A DNA stretch of 64,000 bases from Streptomyces caniscabiei (GTDB lineage: Bacteria > Actinomycetota > Actinomycetes > Streptomycetales > Streptomycetaceae), in the NCBI RefSeq assembly GCF_014930365.1, contig NZ_JABXWI010000012.1, forward strand, positions 345,304 through 409,303, in the 5' to 3' direction. The position numbers and the translations under genes are program-made. This document shows positions 8,124-16,331 of the stretch, piece by piece (the stretch's first letter is position 1; the number at the start of each line of letters is the position of its first letter). The notes beneath the pieces were generated by a model. That model saw only the letters and a program-made list of their open reading frames with translations, was not told the origin of the DNA and searched no databases.

Positions 8124-8903
8124 ATGAGTTCTCTGCTGCTCCTGACCAACGCCCTCCAGCCGTCGACCGAGGTGCTTCCGGCCCTCGGTCTGCTGCTGCA
8201 CAACGTGCGCGTGGCGCCGGCGGAAGGCCCGGCTCTCGTCGACACACCCGGCGCGGACGTCATCCTCATCGACGGGCGCCGTGACCTCCCGCAGGTCCGC
8301 AGCCTGTGCCAGCTGCTGCGCTCCACCGGGCCCGGCTGCCCCCTCATCCTCGTCGTGACCGAGGGCGGTCTCGCCGCCGTCACCGCGGACTGGGGCATCG
8401 ACGACGTGCTCCTCGACACGGCGGGCCCCGCCGAGGTCGAGGCGCGGCTGCGGCTCGCCATGGGCCGCCAGCAGATCGTCAACGACGACTCCCCCATGGA
8501 GATCCGCAACGGCGATCTCTCGGTGGACGAGGCGACCTACAGCGCCAAGCTCAAGGGGCGCGTCCTCGACCTCACCTTCAAGGAGTTCGAGCTCCTCAAG
8601 TACCTCGCCCAGCACCCGGGCCGCGTCTTCACCCGCGCCCAGCTGCTCCAGGAGGTCTGGGGCTATGACTACTTCGGCGGTACGCGGACGGTCGACGTGC
8701 ACGTACGGCGGCTGCGCGCCAAGCTCGGCCCCGAGCACGAGTCGCTGATCGGGACCGTTCGGAACGTCGGTTATCGATTCGTTACGCCTGAGAAGGCGGA
8801 GCGCGCCGGGGACGACGCGAAGAGCAAGGCCGCCCCCTCAAAGGCGGCGGATGCGGACGAGACGGCGTCGCTGGACGCCGTGGAGATCGCGGCCGAGGCG
8901 TAG
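8124..8903 (+). CDS. glnR: GlnR, global nitrogen response regulator
   Basis: 259-residue OmpR-type regulator matching Streptomyces GlnR, which controls glnA, amtB, nir and other nitrogen genes. The atypical receiver (1-110) keeps Asp50 (VILIDGRRD) but lacks a normal acidic pocket; GlnR is known as an orphan regulator with no partner kinase. The winged helix (about 125-225) has FKEFELLKYL, RAQLLQEVWG and a recognition helix in TVDVHVRRLRAKL. The charged Ala/Lys-rich tail is typical. GAGGAGGA precedes the ATG. Equivalent to S. coelicolor SCO4159. Confidence 0.96.
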   Translation: MSSLLLLTNALQPSTEVLPALGLLLHNVRVAPAEGPALVDTPGADVILIDGRRDLPQVRSLCQLLRSTGPGCPLILVVTEGGLAAVTADWGIDDVLLDTAGPAEVEARLRLAMGRQQIVNDDSPMEIRNGDLSVDEATYSAKLKGRVLDLTFKEFELLKYLAQHPGRVFTRAQLLQEVWGYDYFGGTRTVDVHVRRLRAKLGPEHESLIGTVRNVGYRFVTPEKAERAGDDAKSKAAPSKAADADETASLDAVEIAAEA

Positions 8904-8997
8904 TGGCGGACACCCCGGGCGGCGTACGCACTGGTAACTCCCAGGTGCGCCGTCGTACGCCCTGCCCAGGGCCGGTCCATCCGCGTAGACTCCGCGC

Positions 8998-10020
8998 GTG
9001 GCCAAGGTGACTCGGGATGACGTGGCAAGACTGGCGGGTACGTCGACCGCCGTCGTCAGCTACGTCATCAACAACGGACCCCGGCCGGTCGCACCGGCCA
9101 CGCGCGAGCGTGTCCTCGCCGCGATCAAGGAACTGTCGTACCGGCCCGACCGGGTCGCCCAGGCGATGGCATCCCGGCGTACGGATCTCATAGGCATGAT
9201 CGTGCCGGACGCGCGCCAGCCCTTCTTCGGCGAGATGACCCACGCCGTGGAGCAGGCCGCCGCCGAGCGCGGAAAGATGGTGCTCGTCGGCAACACCGAC
9301 TACGTCGCCGAGCGCGAGGTCCACTATCTGCGGGCGTTCCTCGGGATGCGGGTCTCCGGACTGATCCTCGTCAGCCACGCCCTCAACGACAACGCCGCCG
9401 CCGAAATAGAGGCGTGGGACGCTCGGGTCGTGCTGCTGCACGAGCGGCCCGAGGCGATCGACGACGTGGCCGTGGTGACCGACGACGTCGGCGGCGCGAA
9501 GCTCGCCGTGGAGCACCTCCTCTCGCACGGCTACGCCTACGTCGCCTGTATGGGCGGCATCGCCGAGACCCCGCTCATCGGTGACCCCGTCTCCGACCAC
9601 GTCGAGGGCTGGCGGCAGGCGATGGACGAGGCCGGGATCTCCACGGAGGGGCGGCTGTTCCAGGCGCTCTACAACCGGTACGACGCGTACCAGGTCGCGC
9701 TGGAGCTGCTCTCGGGGCCGACCCGGCCGCCGGCGATCTTCTGCTCCACCGACGACCAGGCGATCGGGGTGCTGCGGGCCGCGCGCGAGCTGCGGATCGA
9801 GGTCCCGTCCGAGCTGGCCGTCGCCGGCTTCGACGACGTCAAGGAGGCGGCCCTCACGGACCCGCCCCTGACGACGATCGCGACGGACCGTACGGGCATG
9901 GCCCGGGCGGCGGTGGACCTGGTCCTCGACGACGGCATCCGGGTCGCCGGCTCCCGCCGCGAACGCGTGAAGCTGTTCCCGTCGACGCTGGTGGCCCGAC
10001 GGTCGTGCGGCTGCGGCTAG
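8998..10020 (+). CDS. LacI family transcriptional regulator
   Basis: 340 residues: an N-terminal LacI helix-turn-helix (VTRDDVARLAGTSTAVVSYV, about 4-25) and hinge, then a periplasmic-binding-protein-like effector domain (60-335). No sugar transport or catabolic gene adjoins it, so the effector is unknown. The GTG start has no Shine-Dalgarno, but TAGACT ends six bases before it, so the transcript is probably leaderless. The C-terminus ends with an unusual CGCG. Conserved next to glnR in Streptomyces (SCO4158 from memory). Confidence 0.93.
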   Translation: MAKVTRDDVARLAGTSTAVVSYVINNGPRPVAPATRERVLAAIKELSYRPDRVAQAMASRRTDLIGMIVPDARQPFFGEMTHAVEQAAAERGKMVLVGNTDYVAEREVHYLRAFLGMRVSGLILVSHALNDNAAAEIEAWDARVVLLHERPEAIDDVAVVTDDVGGAKLAVEHLLSHGYAYVACMGGIAETPLIGDPVSDHVEGWRQAMDEAGISTEGRLFQALYNRYDAYQVALELLSGPTRPPAIFCSTDDQAIGVLRAARELRIEVPSELAVAGFDDVKEAALTDPPLTTIATDRTGMARAAVDLVLDDGIRVAGSRRERVKLFPSTLVARRSCGCG

Positions 10021-10080
10021 CTCCGCCGGAGCGCACGCGGGCGCCGTAGGGGCTTGGGGTGGTGCGTTGTCGGCTGCGGG

Positions 10081-10130
10081 TTCGTCGTGGCTTGTCGCGC
10101 AGTTCCTCGCGCCCCTCAAAAGCGCGCGCT
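10081..10130 (-). repeat. Dispersed intergenic repeat, copy 2 (inverted)
   Basis: The minus strand reads a close variant of the core (GGGGCGCGAGGAACTGCGCG, 10099-10118) preceded by TTTTGA, then GACAAGCCACGACGAA. It sits between the convergent lacI-type and lipoprotein genes. Confidence 0.65.
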
Positions 10131-10158
10131 TGACGCGTGCCGATGCCCCTCAGACGGA

Positions 10159-10671
10159 TCAGACGGTATCGATCTGCCAGGCGATCATCCCGGTCGCTCC
10201 CTTGCCGCCGTCGACATCGATACGGAGCCGCTCGCTGCCGGGGAGACGCTGCTGGGTGACCGCCCCGTCACAGGGCACCGTGGCCTTCTGCCCGGCGCCC
10301 GCAGGCCTGACCACCATCCGCACGCTGCCGCTGCCGACGCAGACCAGCCGGAAACGGTAGACCTCGCCGCCGCCCGCGTTCAGAAGGGGTTCGGCGTGCA
10401 CACCGTCGCCCACGCGCTCCGCCCCGGCCTCGACCATGGTCCCGCCCTGAACGGCCGCGAGGGCGGCCTGAGCCTGTTCGGTGAGCTCGGCTTCCGACTG
10501 CGACGGCTCCGACGGCTCCGACGGCCGCGTCGGCTCCGACAGGCCCGATGATCTCGACGGCGTGGATGCGGCCGCCCCGGCACTTCCGTTCGACGTGCAG
10601 GAGGTGAGCAGGGCGGCCGACGCGACTGCGGCGCACGCGGTGAGCCATCCTCTGGCCCGCGATGAGGTCAT
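10159..10671 (-). CDS. Lipoprotein, unknown function
   Basis: 170 residues. A signal peptide with Arg and a hydrophobic core ends in the lipobox LLTSC (Cys about 25), so it should be a surface lipoprotein. A Ser/Glu/Pro-rich linker (SEPTRPSEPSEPS) is encoded by a short tandem repeat of about nine bases. The C-terminal 100 residues look like a small beta-rich domain with a Cys pair (LVCVG, VPCDG) that may be disulfide bonded. No family recognised. Confidence 0.85.
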   Translation of the reverse strand: MTSSRARGWLTACAAVASAALLTSCTSNGSAGAAASTPSRSSGLSEPTRPSEPSEPSQSEAELTEQAQAALAAVQGGTMVEAGAERVGDGVHAEPLLNAGGGEVYRFRLVCVGSGSVRMVVRPAGAGQKATVPCDGAVTQQRLPGSERLRIDVDGGKGATGMIAWQIDTV

Positions 10672-10828
10672 GAGGAAGTCTCCCAGTACTCCCCTTCGGT
10701 CTTTGCCTGTTTTCTCCGGTCTTCTGGAAGTCTTCGCGGGCGGCCTTTATATGGGGCGAACGAGGTTCTGGTGGGGTTCTCAGGGAGCGCTCAGGAAGGT
10801 CTCATGGTCGGGCGGCAGGCTCTGAGTC

Positions 10829-11944
10829 ATGACCGAGAGCTTCCGCCGCAGCGGCGAGTACGAGAACCCCTACCAGGGGCAGCAGCAGCACTCCGGGTAC
10901 GCCGAGGGCGGGACCCAGCAGCAGCCCGCGTACCTCCAGCAGCAGCACGCCTCCGCCCCCGTGAACCCGGAGTGGCCGCCCCCGCCGGCGTACGACCCGG
11001 CGACGGCGGCCTCGGCGCAGGCCGCCCCCACCGCGCTCCTCACCGAGCCGGTGGCCCAGGCGCCCGCTCCGAGAAGGCGTACCCGGGGGCCGATCGCGCT
11101 GCTCGCGGCCGTGGCGTTCGTCGCGGCGGCGATCGGCGGCGGTACGGCGTACGGCATCCAGGAGCTGACCGGCTCGGGCACCGTGGCCTCCAGCTCCACC
11201 AGCACCAGCGTGGTGCCGACCAGCCAGAAGGGCACGGTCTCCGGCGTCGCCACGGCGGTCAGCCCGAGCATCGTGGAGATCAACGCCACCTCGAACGCGG
11301 GCGAGTCCACCGGTTCCGGTGTGATCATCACCAGCGACGGCGAGATCGTCACCAACAACCACGTGATCTCCGGCGCCTCCCAGATCAAGGTGACGACCAG
11401 CAACGGCAAGTCCTACACCGCCGAGGTCGTCGGCACCGACAGCAAGAAGGACCTCGCCCTCATCAAGCTCCGGGACGCCTCCGGGCTGAAGGCCGCCACG
11501 CTCGGCGACTCCGCCGGCGTGAAGGTCGGCGACCAGGTCGTGGCGATCGGCTCCCCCGAGGGCCTGACCGGCACCGTGACCAGCGGCATCGTCTCCGCGC
11601 TCGACCGTGACGTCACGGTCTCGACGGACGAGAGCCAGGGCCAGCAGCAGGGCGGTGGCGGCGGGCAGTGGCCGTTCGAGTTCGGCGGCCGGCAGTTCAA
11701 CGGCGACACGGGCTCGTCGACGACGACGTACAAGGCGCTCCAGACCGACGCCTCCCTCAACCCCGGCAACTCCGGCGGCGCCCTCATCGACATGAACGGC
11801 AACATCATCGGCATCAACTCGGCGATGTACTCCGCCGCGGACGCCACCTCCTCCAGCGCGGGCAGCGTCGGCCTCGGCTTCGCCATCCCGATCAACACGG
11901 TCAAGGCCGACCTGAGCACGCTGCGGGCGGGCGGGTCGGACTGA
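10829..11944 (+). CDS. Membrane-anchored trypsin-like serine protease (HtrA/PepD-like, no PDZ)
   Basis: 371 residues. A Gln/Pro/Ala-rich cytoplasmic tail (1-85), one membrane helix (about 87-110), a Ser/Thr linker and an extracellular chymotrypsin-fold protease with His178 (TNNHVI), Asp208 (KKDLALIK) and Ser315 (NPGNSGG). A Gln/Gly-rich insert (268-280) interrupts the fold. There is no C-terminal PDZ domain, unlike DegP or PepD. An MprAB-like system begins 450 bp downstream; in mycobacteria MprAB controls and adjoins pepD. Envelope quality control is the likely role. SCO4157-like from memory. Confidence 0.93.
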   Translation: MTESFRRSGEYENPYQGQQQHSGYAEGGTQQQPAYLQQQHASAPVNPEWPPPPAYDPATAASAQAAPTALLTEPVAQAPAPRRRTRGPIALLAAVAFVAAAIGGGTAYGIQELTGSGTVASSSTSTSVVPTSQKGTVSGVATAVSPSIVEINATSNAGESTGSGVIITSDGEIVTNNHVISGASQIKVTTSNGKSYTAEVVGTDSKKDLALIKLRDASGLKAATLGDSAGVKVGDQVVAIGSPEGLTGTVTSGIVSALDRDVTVSTDESQGQQQGGGGGQWPFEFGGRQFNGDTGSSTTTYKALQTDASLNPGNSGGALIDMNGNIIGINSAMYSAADATSSSAGSVGLGFAIPINTVKADLSTLRAGGSD

Positions 11945-11958
11945 GGTCCGACGCTCCG

Positions 11959-11998
11959 ACCAGGTCTTTTCCCCTCCAACCAGGTCTTTTTCCCTCCG
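11959..11998. repeat. Two tandem 20-bp repeats
   Basis: ACCAGGTCTTTTCCCCTCC plus A is followed directly by a copy with two substitutions. It begins 15 bases after the protease stop and ends 34 bases before the small gene at 12033. Confidence 0.75.
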
Positions 11999-12032
11999 TC
12001 CTGTCAGTCCCGCTGAGTCCAAGGAGTTCGAC

Positions 12033-12215
12033 ATGATCACCCAGGTCTCCCACACCGTCGCCACCGCCGTCGACCCGGCCGGACTGGGCCTCGCCCTCGC
12101 GGTGGCGGCCGAACTTCACCCGGCGGTGACGCGGGCCCCCGAGGTGGCGGCCACCCATGCCCCGGCCCGTCGCAACACGGCCGCGCGCCCGCGCCGACGT
12201 ACGGTTCGCGGCTGA
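12033..12215 (+). CDS. Small hypothetical protein
   Basis: 60-residue reading frame with a good Shine-Dalgarno (AAGGAGTTCGAC before the ATG). The first half is Ala/Val/Leu-rich; the end is strongly basic (PARRNTAARPRRRTVRG). It lies between the protease and its putative regulators on the same strand. No homologue recognised; the ribosome-binding site is the main support. Confidence 0.5.
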   Translation: MITQVSHTVATAVDPAGLGLALAVAAELHPAVTRAPEVAATHAPARRNTAARPRRRTVRG

Positions 12216-12270
12216 TCCGGTTCGGCCTACTGCGCGGCCAGGGGACGTGCAAGGCTAGGGCGAACCCGCG

Positions 12271-12330
12271 CGCGCCCCATCAGGGGCGCGGGGAACCGCG
12301 CGAGAAGCCCCACCGGACCCGCACCAGGCA
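12271..12330 (+). repeat. Dispersed intergenic repeat, copy 3
   Basis: Variant GGGGCGCGGGGAACCGCGCG at 12283-12302 followed by AGAAGCCCCACCGGACCCGC. The arms CGCGCCCC (12271-12278) and GGGGCGCG (12283-12290) form an 8-bp hairpin. Confidence 0.7.
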
Positions 12331-12395
12331 ACGCACGAGAACCCCCACGGCGCCCCGGCCCCCGCACTCCACCGCTTCCGAGGAACGAAGACCAC

Positions 12396-13136
12396 ATGAG
12401 CTCCGCCGAAGGCGCCCGCGCCCCCGAACCCCAGCGCATCCTCATCGTCGACGACGAGCCGGCGGTGCGCGACGCACTCAAGCGCAGCCTCGCCTTCGAG
12501 GGCTACGACACCGAGGTCGCGGTGGACGGCGCCGACGCGCTGGAGAAGGCGACCGCGTACCGGCCGGACCTGGTGATCCTCGACGTACAGATGCCGCGCA
12601 TGGACGGGCTGACCGCCGCCCGCCGGATCCGCGGGGCCGGCGACACCACGCCGATCCTGATGCTCACCGCCCGCGACACCGTCGGCGACCGCGTCACCGG
12701 CCTCGACGCCGGCGCGGACGACTACCTGGTCAAGCCGTTCGAGCTGGACGAGCTCTTCGCCCGCGTCCGCGCGCTGATGCGCCGCAGCTCGTACGCGGCG
12801 GCGGTCGCCGCGACCGCCGAGGTGGACGAGGCGCTCACCTTCGCGGACCTGCGGATGGACCTGGCGACGCGGGAGGTCACCCGGGGCGGGCGCCCGGTGG
12901 AGCTGACGCGCACGGAGTTCACGCTCCTGGAGATGTTCCTGGCGCACCCGCGCCAGGTCCTCACGCGCGAGCAGATCCTGAAGGCCGTCTGGGGCTTCGA
13001 CTTCGAGCCGTCCTCCAACTCCCTCGACGTGTACGTCATGTACCTGCGCCGCAAGACCGAGGCGGGCGGCGAGCCGCGGCTCGTGCACACCGTGCGGGGC
13101 GTGGGGTACGTCCTGCGACAGGGCGGCGCGGAGTGA
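12396..13136 (+). CDS. OmpR/PhoB-family response regulator (MprA-like)
   Basis: 246 residues: receiver domain (about 14-125) with acidic pair Asp19/Asp20, phosphoacceptor Asp63 (VILDVQMP), conserved Thr and Lys (LTARD, LVKPF), then an OmpR winged helix (about 145-240; TEFTLLEMFL, SNSLDVYVMYLRRK). Its stop overlaps the start of the sensor kinase (GTGA), so the pair is translationally coupled. Sequence and position beside an HtrA-like protease resemble mycobacterial MprA. A direct role in protease expression is inferred. Confidence 0.93.
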   Translation: MSSAEGARAPEPQRILIVDDEPAVRDALKRSLAFEGYDTEVAVDGADALEKATAYRPDLVILDVQMPRMDGLTAARRIRGAGDTTPILMLTARDTVGDRVTGLDAGADDYLVKPFELDELFARVRALMRRSSYAAAVAATAEVDEALTFADLRMDLATREVTRGGRPVELTRTEFTLLEMFLAHPRQVLTREQILKAVWGFDFEPSSNSLDVYVMYLRRKTEAGGEPRLVHTVRGVGYVLRQGGAE

Positions 13137-14593
13137 AGAAGCTCCTGAGCCGCTACCGGTCCCTGCCGATCAGGGCCCGGCTGTCGATGCTGGTCGCGGC
13201 GGCGGTGGCCTTCGCGGTGGCGGCGGTGTCGGTGACGTGCTGGTTCATCGTGCAGGGGAAGCTGTACAAGGAGATCAACAACGACCTGGAGGCCATGGTC
13301 AGCCGAGCGCTGCCCGCGCAGATGGTGGAGGACGCCGTCCTCAGTGCCTGCCCCCAGGCGCCGTCACAGTCCTTCTGGGGGCCGAAGAGCAAGGGCTACT
13401 CCCAGGTGGTGACCACGGACGGCACGAGGTGCGTCTTCCCCAACTCCACGGGCGTGGTGAACGTCGCCGAGAGCGACAAGGAAGTGGCCGCGAACCCCAA
13501 GAGCGGGGAAGGGACGGTCCGCAACGGCACCGACAGCGAGGGCAACTCGGTGCGCGTACTGGCCACGGCACTCGTCGTCGACACCGGCAACGGCCAGGAA
13601 GTGCTGCCGGGCGCCGCCTACGTCGTCGCCGTCCCCCTCAAGGGCACCCAGTCCACGCTCAACGAGTTGGCGCTGCTGCTGCTCCTCGTCTCCGGCATCG
13701 GAGTCGTCGGCGCCGGCGCGGCCGGGCTCGCCGTGGCCCGTGCGGGCCTGCGCCCCGTCGACAAGCTGACCGAAGCGGTCGAGCACGTGGCGCGCACCGA
13801 GGACCTCAGCATCCGCATCCCCGTGGAGGAGGAGAGCGAGGACGAGGTCGCCCGTCTCTCCCGCTCCTTCAACTCGATGACGAGCGCGCTGGCGAGCTCC
13901 CGCGACCTGCAACAACAGCTGATCGCGGACGCCGGCCACGAACTCCGCACCCCCCTGACCTCCCTCCGCACCAACATCGAACTCCTCACCCGCAGCGAGG
14001 AGACGGGCCGCCCGATCCCGGCGGACGACCGCAAGGCCCTGCTCGCCTCCGTGAAGGCCCAGATGACCGAACTGGCGTCGCTGATAGGCGACTTGCAGGA
14101 ACTGTCGCGTTCGGACGCGGGACACCAGGGCGGCCGGCACCTCCAGGTCGTCGACTTCCAGGAGACCGTGGAGGCGGCCCTGCGTCGGGCCCGTCTGCGC
14201 GGCCCCGAGCTGACGATCACGGCGGACCTGAACCCCTGGTACGTCCGCTCCGAACCGTCCGCGCTGGAGCGCGCCATCGTCAACGTCCTCGACAACGCGG
14301 TGAAGTTCAGCCCCGAGGGCGGCACGATCGAGGTCTCCCTCGACGGCGGTGTCCTCACGGTCCGCGACCATGGCCCGGGCATCCCCACCGAGGAACTCCC
14401 CCACGTCTTCGACCGCTTCTGGCGCTCCCCGTCGGCCCGTTCACTCCCGGGCTCGGGCCTGGGCCTGTCGATCGTGGCCCGCACGGTGCAGCAGGCCGGC
14501 GGCGAGGTCACCCTGTCCCGAGCGGACGGCGGCGGCACCCTGGCGACGGTGCGGTTGCCGGGGGCGGCGGTTCCGCCGCCGGAGAGTGCCTGA
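13133..14593 (+). CDS. Sensor histidine kinase (MprB-like)
   Basis: 486 residues. Membrane helices at about 16-41 and 179-203 flank an extracellular sensor domain with two cysteines; a HAMP domain (204-256) leads to the HisKA domain with His269 (DAGHELRTPLTSLRTN) and an HATPase_c domain (N box DNAVKFS, G boxes DHGPGIP and GSGLGLS). The GTG start lies within the regulator's stop. It phosphorylates the adjacent regulator; the signal is probably envelope stress, by analogy with MprB. Confidence 0.93.
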   Translation: MKKLLSRYRSLPIRARLSMLVAAAVAFAVAAVSVTCWFIVQGKLYKEINNDLEAMVSRALPAQMVEDAVLSACPQAPSQSFWGPKSKGYSQVVTTDGTRCVFPNSTGVVNVAESDKEVAANPKSGEGTVRNGTDSEGNSVRVLATALVVDTGNGQEVLPGAAYVVAVPLKGTQSTLNELALLLLLVSGIGVVGAGAAGLAVARAGLRPVDKLTEAVEHVARTEDLSIRIPVEEESEDEVARLSRSFNSMTSALASSRDLQQQLIADAGHELRTPLTSLRTNIELLTRSEETGRPIPADDRKALLASVKAQMTELASLIGDLQELSRSDAGHQGGRHLQVVDFQETVEAALRRARLRGPELTITADLNPWYVRSEPSALERAIVNVLDNAVKFSPEGGTIEVSLDGGVLTVRDHGPGIPTEELPHVFDRFWRSPSARSLPGSGLGLSIVARTVQQAGGEVTLSRADGGGTLATVRLPGAAVPPPESA

Positions 14594-14624
14594 GCGCCGG
14601 GGGGGTTCTGTTCGCGGTTGGTGC

Positions 14625-14825
14625 TCAGTCGGCCGCGACAACCTTGACGAAGGCGGACCACGCCCCGGCGGTGAACAGGAGCGGGCGGCTGTCCGGGACC
14701 TTGCTGTCCCGGACGGGGACTATGCCGGGGAGGTCGTCGGTGACTTCGAGGCAGTCGTTGGCGCCCCCTTCGCTGTAGCTCGACTTGCGCCAGACAGCGG
14801 TGCCGAGATCAGGGGTGTGCGTCAT
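14625..14825 (-). CDS. DUF397 domain protein
   Basis: 66 residues, a complete DUF397 unit: AVWRKSSYSEGGANDCLEV, VPVRDSKVPDS, and the closing SAFVKVV. DUF397 proteins are usually encoded next to XRE regulators with DUF5753 and are thought to modulate them. Here the start lies inside the last codons of the XRE gene (17-base overlap), so the two are coupled. It converges on the sensor kinase gene. Confidence 0.92.
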   Translation of the reverse strand: MTHTPDLGTAVWRKSSYSEGGANDCLEVTDDLPGIVPVRDSKVPDSRPLLFTAGAWSAFVKVVAAD

Positions 14826-15648
14826 GGTGAGTCTGCTCCTTCAGTACGGCCCTGATGAACGCGAGCGAGTCGGTCGGTGACAGTGCCATATCGCGGAGCC
14901 GATCGTAGGACAGTCGGCGCCGCAGAACCTCGTTCGGATCCTCGTCCAACTGGCTGCAACCGTTGCCTTCTTTGTAGGCGACGGCGCTTCCATCTTCCTG
15001 CCAGAGCAGCGTCAGCGACCCGGTCATGTGGTGATGAACACCTGCGGCGATCGGCAGCACCTGGAGCACGATGTTGGGCCGCGTCGCGGCGGTCTCCAAG
15101 TGAACCAGTTGGTCGCGCCAGGTCTCGGGGGTGGCCGCTGTGCGCCGAAGTGCGATCTCGTCGATGACGATGCGGACGCTGGGCTCCGGCTTCCGCCTCA
15201 GCAGGTACTGGCGCCCCAGCCGGGCCGCGACCTGCTCCTCGACCCAGACGTCGCCGTCGGCCGTTGTCTGGGCCCCAGACAACACCTCACGGCAGAAATC
15301 CTCCGTCTGCAGAAGGCCTGGCACCGCCGGCGTGAACACCCGCATGATGCGGGCCGTCGCCTCCAGCTCCATGAACCGCTTGTACTGGTCCTTGAACGCG
15401 TCGAGCCGTGCCGCCCGCCAATGGCTTACCAGCAGGTCACCGGCCTCGTAGTACGCGTCCAAGTCCTCCATGACCGTCACCTTGGACAGTCGTTCACCCG
15501 ACTCCAGACGGCTCAAGTAGCTCTTGTCGTACCCCGTCTCGTCGGCCAGTTGCCCCAGCGACTTACCCGCCTTCTCCCGCAGAAACCGAAGCGTCCGGCC
15601 GAGCACAGCACGCCCCGACTCGCCCTCCGCGTCAACCAGTTCGCCCAT
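14809..15648 (-). CDS. XRE-family regulator with DUF5753
   Basis: 279 residues. The helix-turn-helix (about 15-70: KSLGQLADETGYDKSYLSRL) is followed by the DUF5753 ligand-like domain typical of the actinomycete WhiJ-type regulators that pair with DUF397 genes. The ATG at 15648 (MGELVDAEG) has GAGGGG; longer readings run through the upstream palindrome. Two copies of a TTGTCTGG/CCAGACAA palindrome occur, one 12 bases upstream of the start and one inside the coding region around codons 122-129. Autoregulation is therefore likely. Confidence 0.92.
   Translation of the reverse strand: MGELVDAEGESGRAVLGRTLRFLREKAGKSLGQLADETGYDKSYLSRLESGERLSKVTVMEDLDAYYEAGDLLVSHWRAARLDAFKDQYKRFMELEATARIMRVFTPAVPGLLQTEDFCREVLSGAQTTADGDVWVEEQVAARLGRQYLLRRKPEPSVRIVIDEIALRRTAATPETWRDQLVHLETAATRPNIVLQVLPIAAGVHHHMTGSLTLLWQEDGSAVAYKEGNGCSQLDEDPNEVLRRRLSYDRLRDMALSPTDSLAFIRAVLKEQTHHDAHP
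15263..15283. promoter_or_regulatory. Intragenic palindrome in the XRE gene, candidate operator
   Basis: Ten-base arms GTTGTCTGGG and CCCAGACAAC around one base. The arms match those of the site at 15661-15684. It encodes LSGAQTT within the XRE protein. Identity with the upstream site makes a binding site more likely than chance. Confidence 0.55.
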
Positions 15649-15660
15649 GTCACCCCTCGC

Positions 15661-15684
15661 CGTTGTCTGGGGCGCCAGACAACG
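15661..15684. promoter_or_regulatory. Palindromic operator upstream of the XRE gene
   Basis: Perfect 10-bp arms CGTTGTCTGG and CCAGACAACG around GGCG, 12 bases before the XRE start codon. The position and the second copy inside the gene suggest an autoregulatory site of the XRE protein. Confidence 0.7.
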
Positions 15685-15798
15685 GCTACCCCCTTCCCCA
15701 ACGTACGGCGCACCCGTGACGATCAGGGCACGAACGGTAATCACCGCTCGTCAGGACGACCCTGAAAAAACCCTGAGACGAAAGTTTGAGGCACCGGT

Positions 15799-16026
15799 AT
15801 GCGCTCGCTCGTCGTACGGCTCTGTGAGGTACTGCTCCGCTGGGCCGCGCCCGGCCCGGTGCCCGAGGCGGAGGAAGCGCCGGAACCCGCCCCTCCCCCA
15901 TCCCCGCCCAGGGCCCTCGACGACATCTGGCCCTTCGAGTCCTACGACCACCTCGTACGGCCCTACGTGCTCAGCCCCGAGGAGCTGTACACCAGTGGAA
16001 TGCACAGCGTGGAGGTCCCCGCATGA
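15799..16026 (+). CDS. Small hypothetical protein
   Basis: 75 residues. Hydrophobic N-terminus (MRSLVVRLCEVLLRW), a Pro/Ala/Glu-rich middle, and a C-terminal segment with aromatic residues (DDIWPFESYDHLVRPYVL) ending ELYTSGMHSVEVPA. GAGG precedes the ATG. The last codons overlap the next gene (ATGA), so the two are an operon, divergent from the XRE gene. Function unknown. Confidence 0.72.
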   Translation: MRSLVVRLCEVLLRWAAPGPVPEAEEAPEPAPPPSPPRALDDIWPFESYDHLVRPYVLSPEELYTSGMHSVEVPA

Positions 16027-16331
16027 TGGTCGGTCTGCGTCTGCTGCCGTGGACCAACCCCGACGGCAAACCCTGCTATCTCGACCCGGACACCGCGCAC
16101 CCTGGAGCACTCTCCCTGTTGGCCGACAGTGTGGAGGCCTCCCAACTCGGTTCGGCCGACGAGGTGTTGGCCGGCAGCAGGGCTGTGCTCGGGGACGCGG
16201 CGGCCGGTGAGCGAGCCGTGCGGTTCGCGCTGACGCGGGCCGTGGAGTCGTTGGAGGACGTGCTGCGGATCGCCGTCAGCAGGGGGCTGCGGATCGGCGG
16301 CGGCACCGAAGCCCCCGAGGACCGCCGCTAG
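16023..16331 (+). CDS. Hypothetical protein
   Basis: 102 residues. Begins MMVGLRLLPWTNPDGKPCYL, then a mostly helical segment (LSLLADSVEASQLGSADEVL, RAVESLEDVLRI). GGAGG precedes the ATG, which overlaps the previous gene by four bases. Its TAG shares a palindromic CTAG with the stop of the convergent esterase-family gene. Pairs of this kind occur beside XRE/DUF397 genes in streptomycetes, so a role in that circuit is possible. Confidence 0.75.
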   Translation: MMVGLRLLPWTNPDGKPCYLDPDTAHPGALSLLADSVEASQLGSADEVLAGSRAVLGDAAAGERAVRFALTRAVESLEDVLRIAVSRGLRIGGGTEAPEDRR

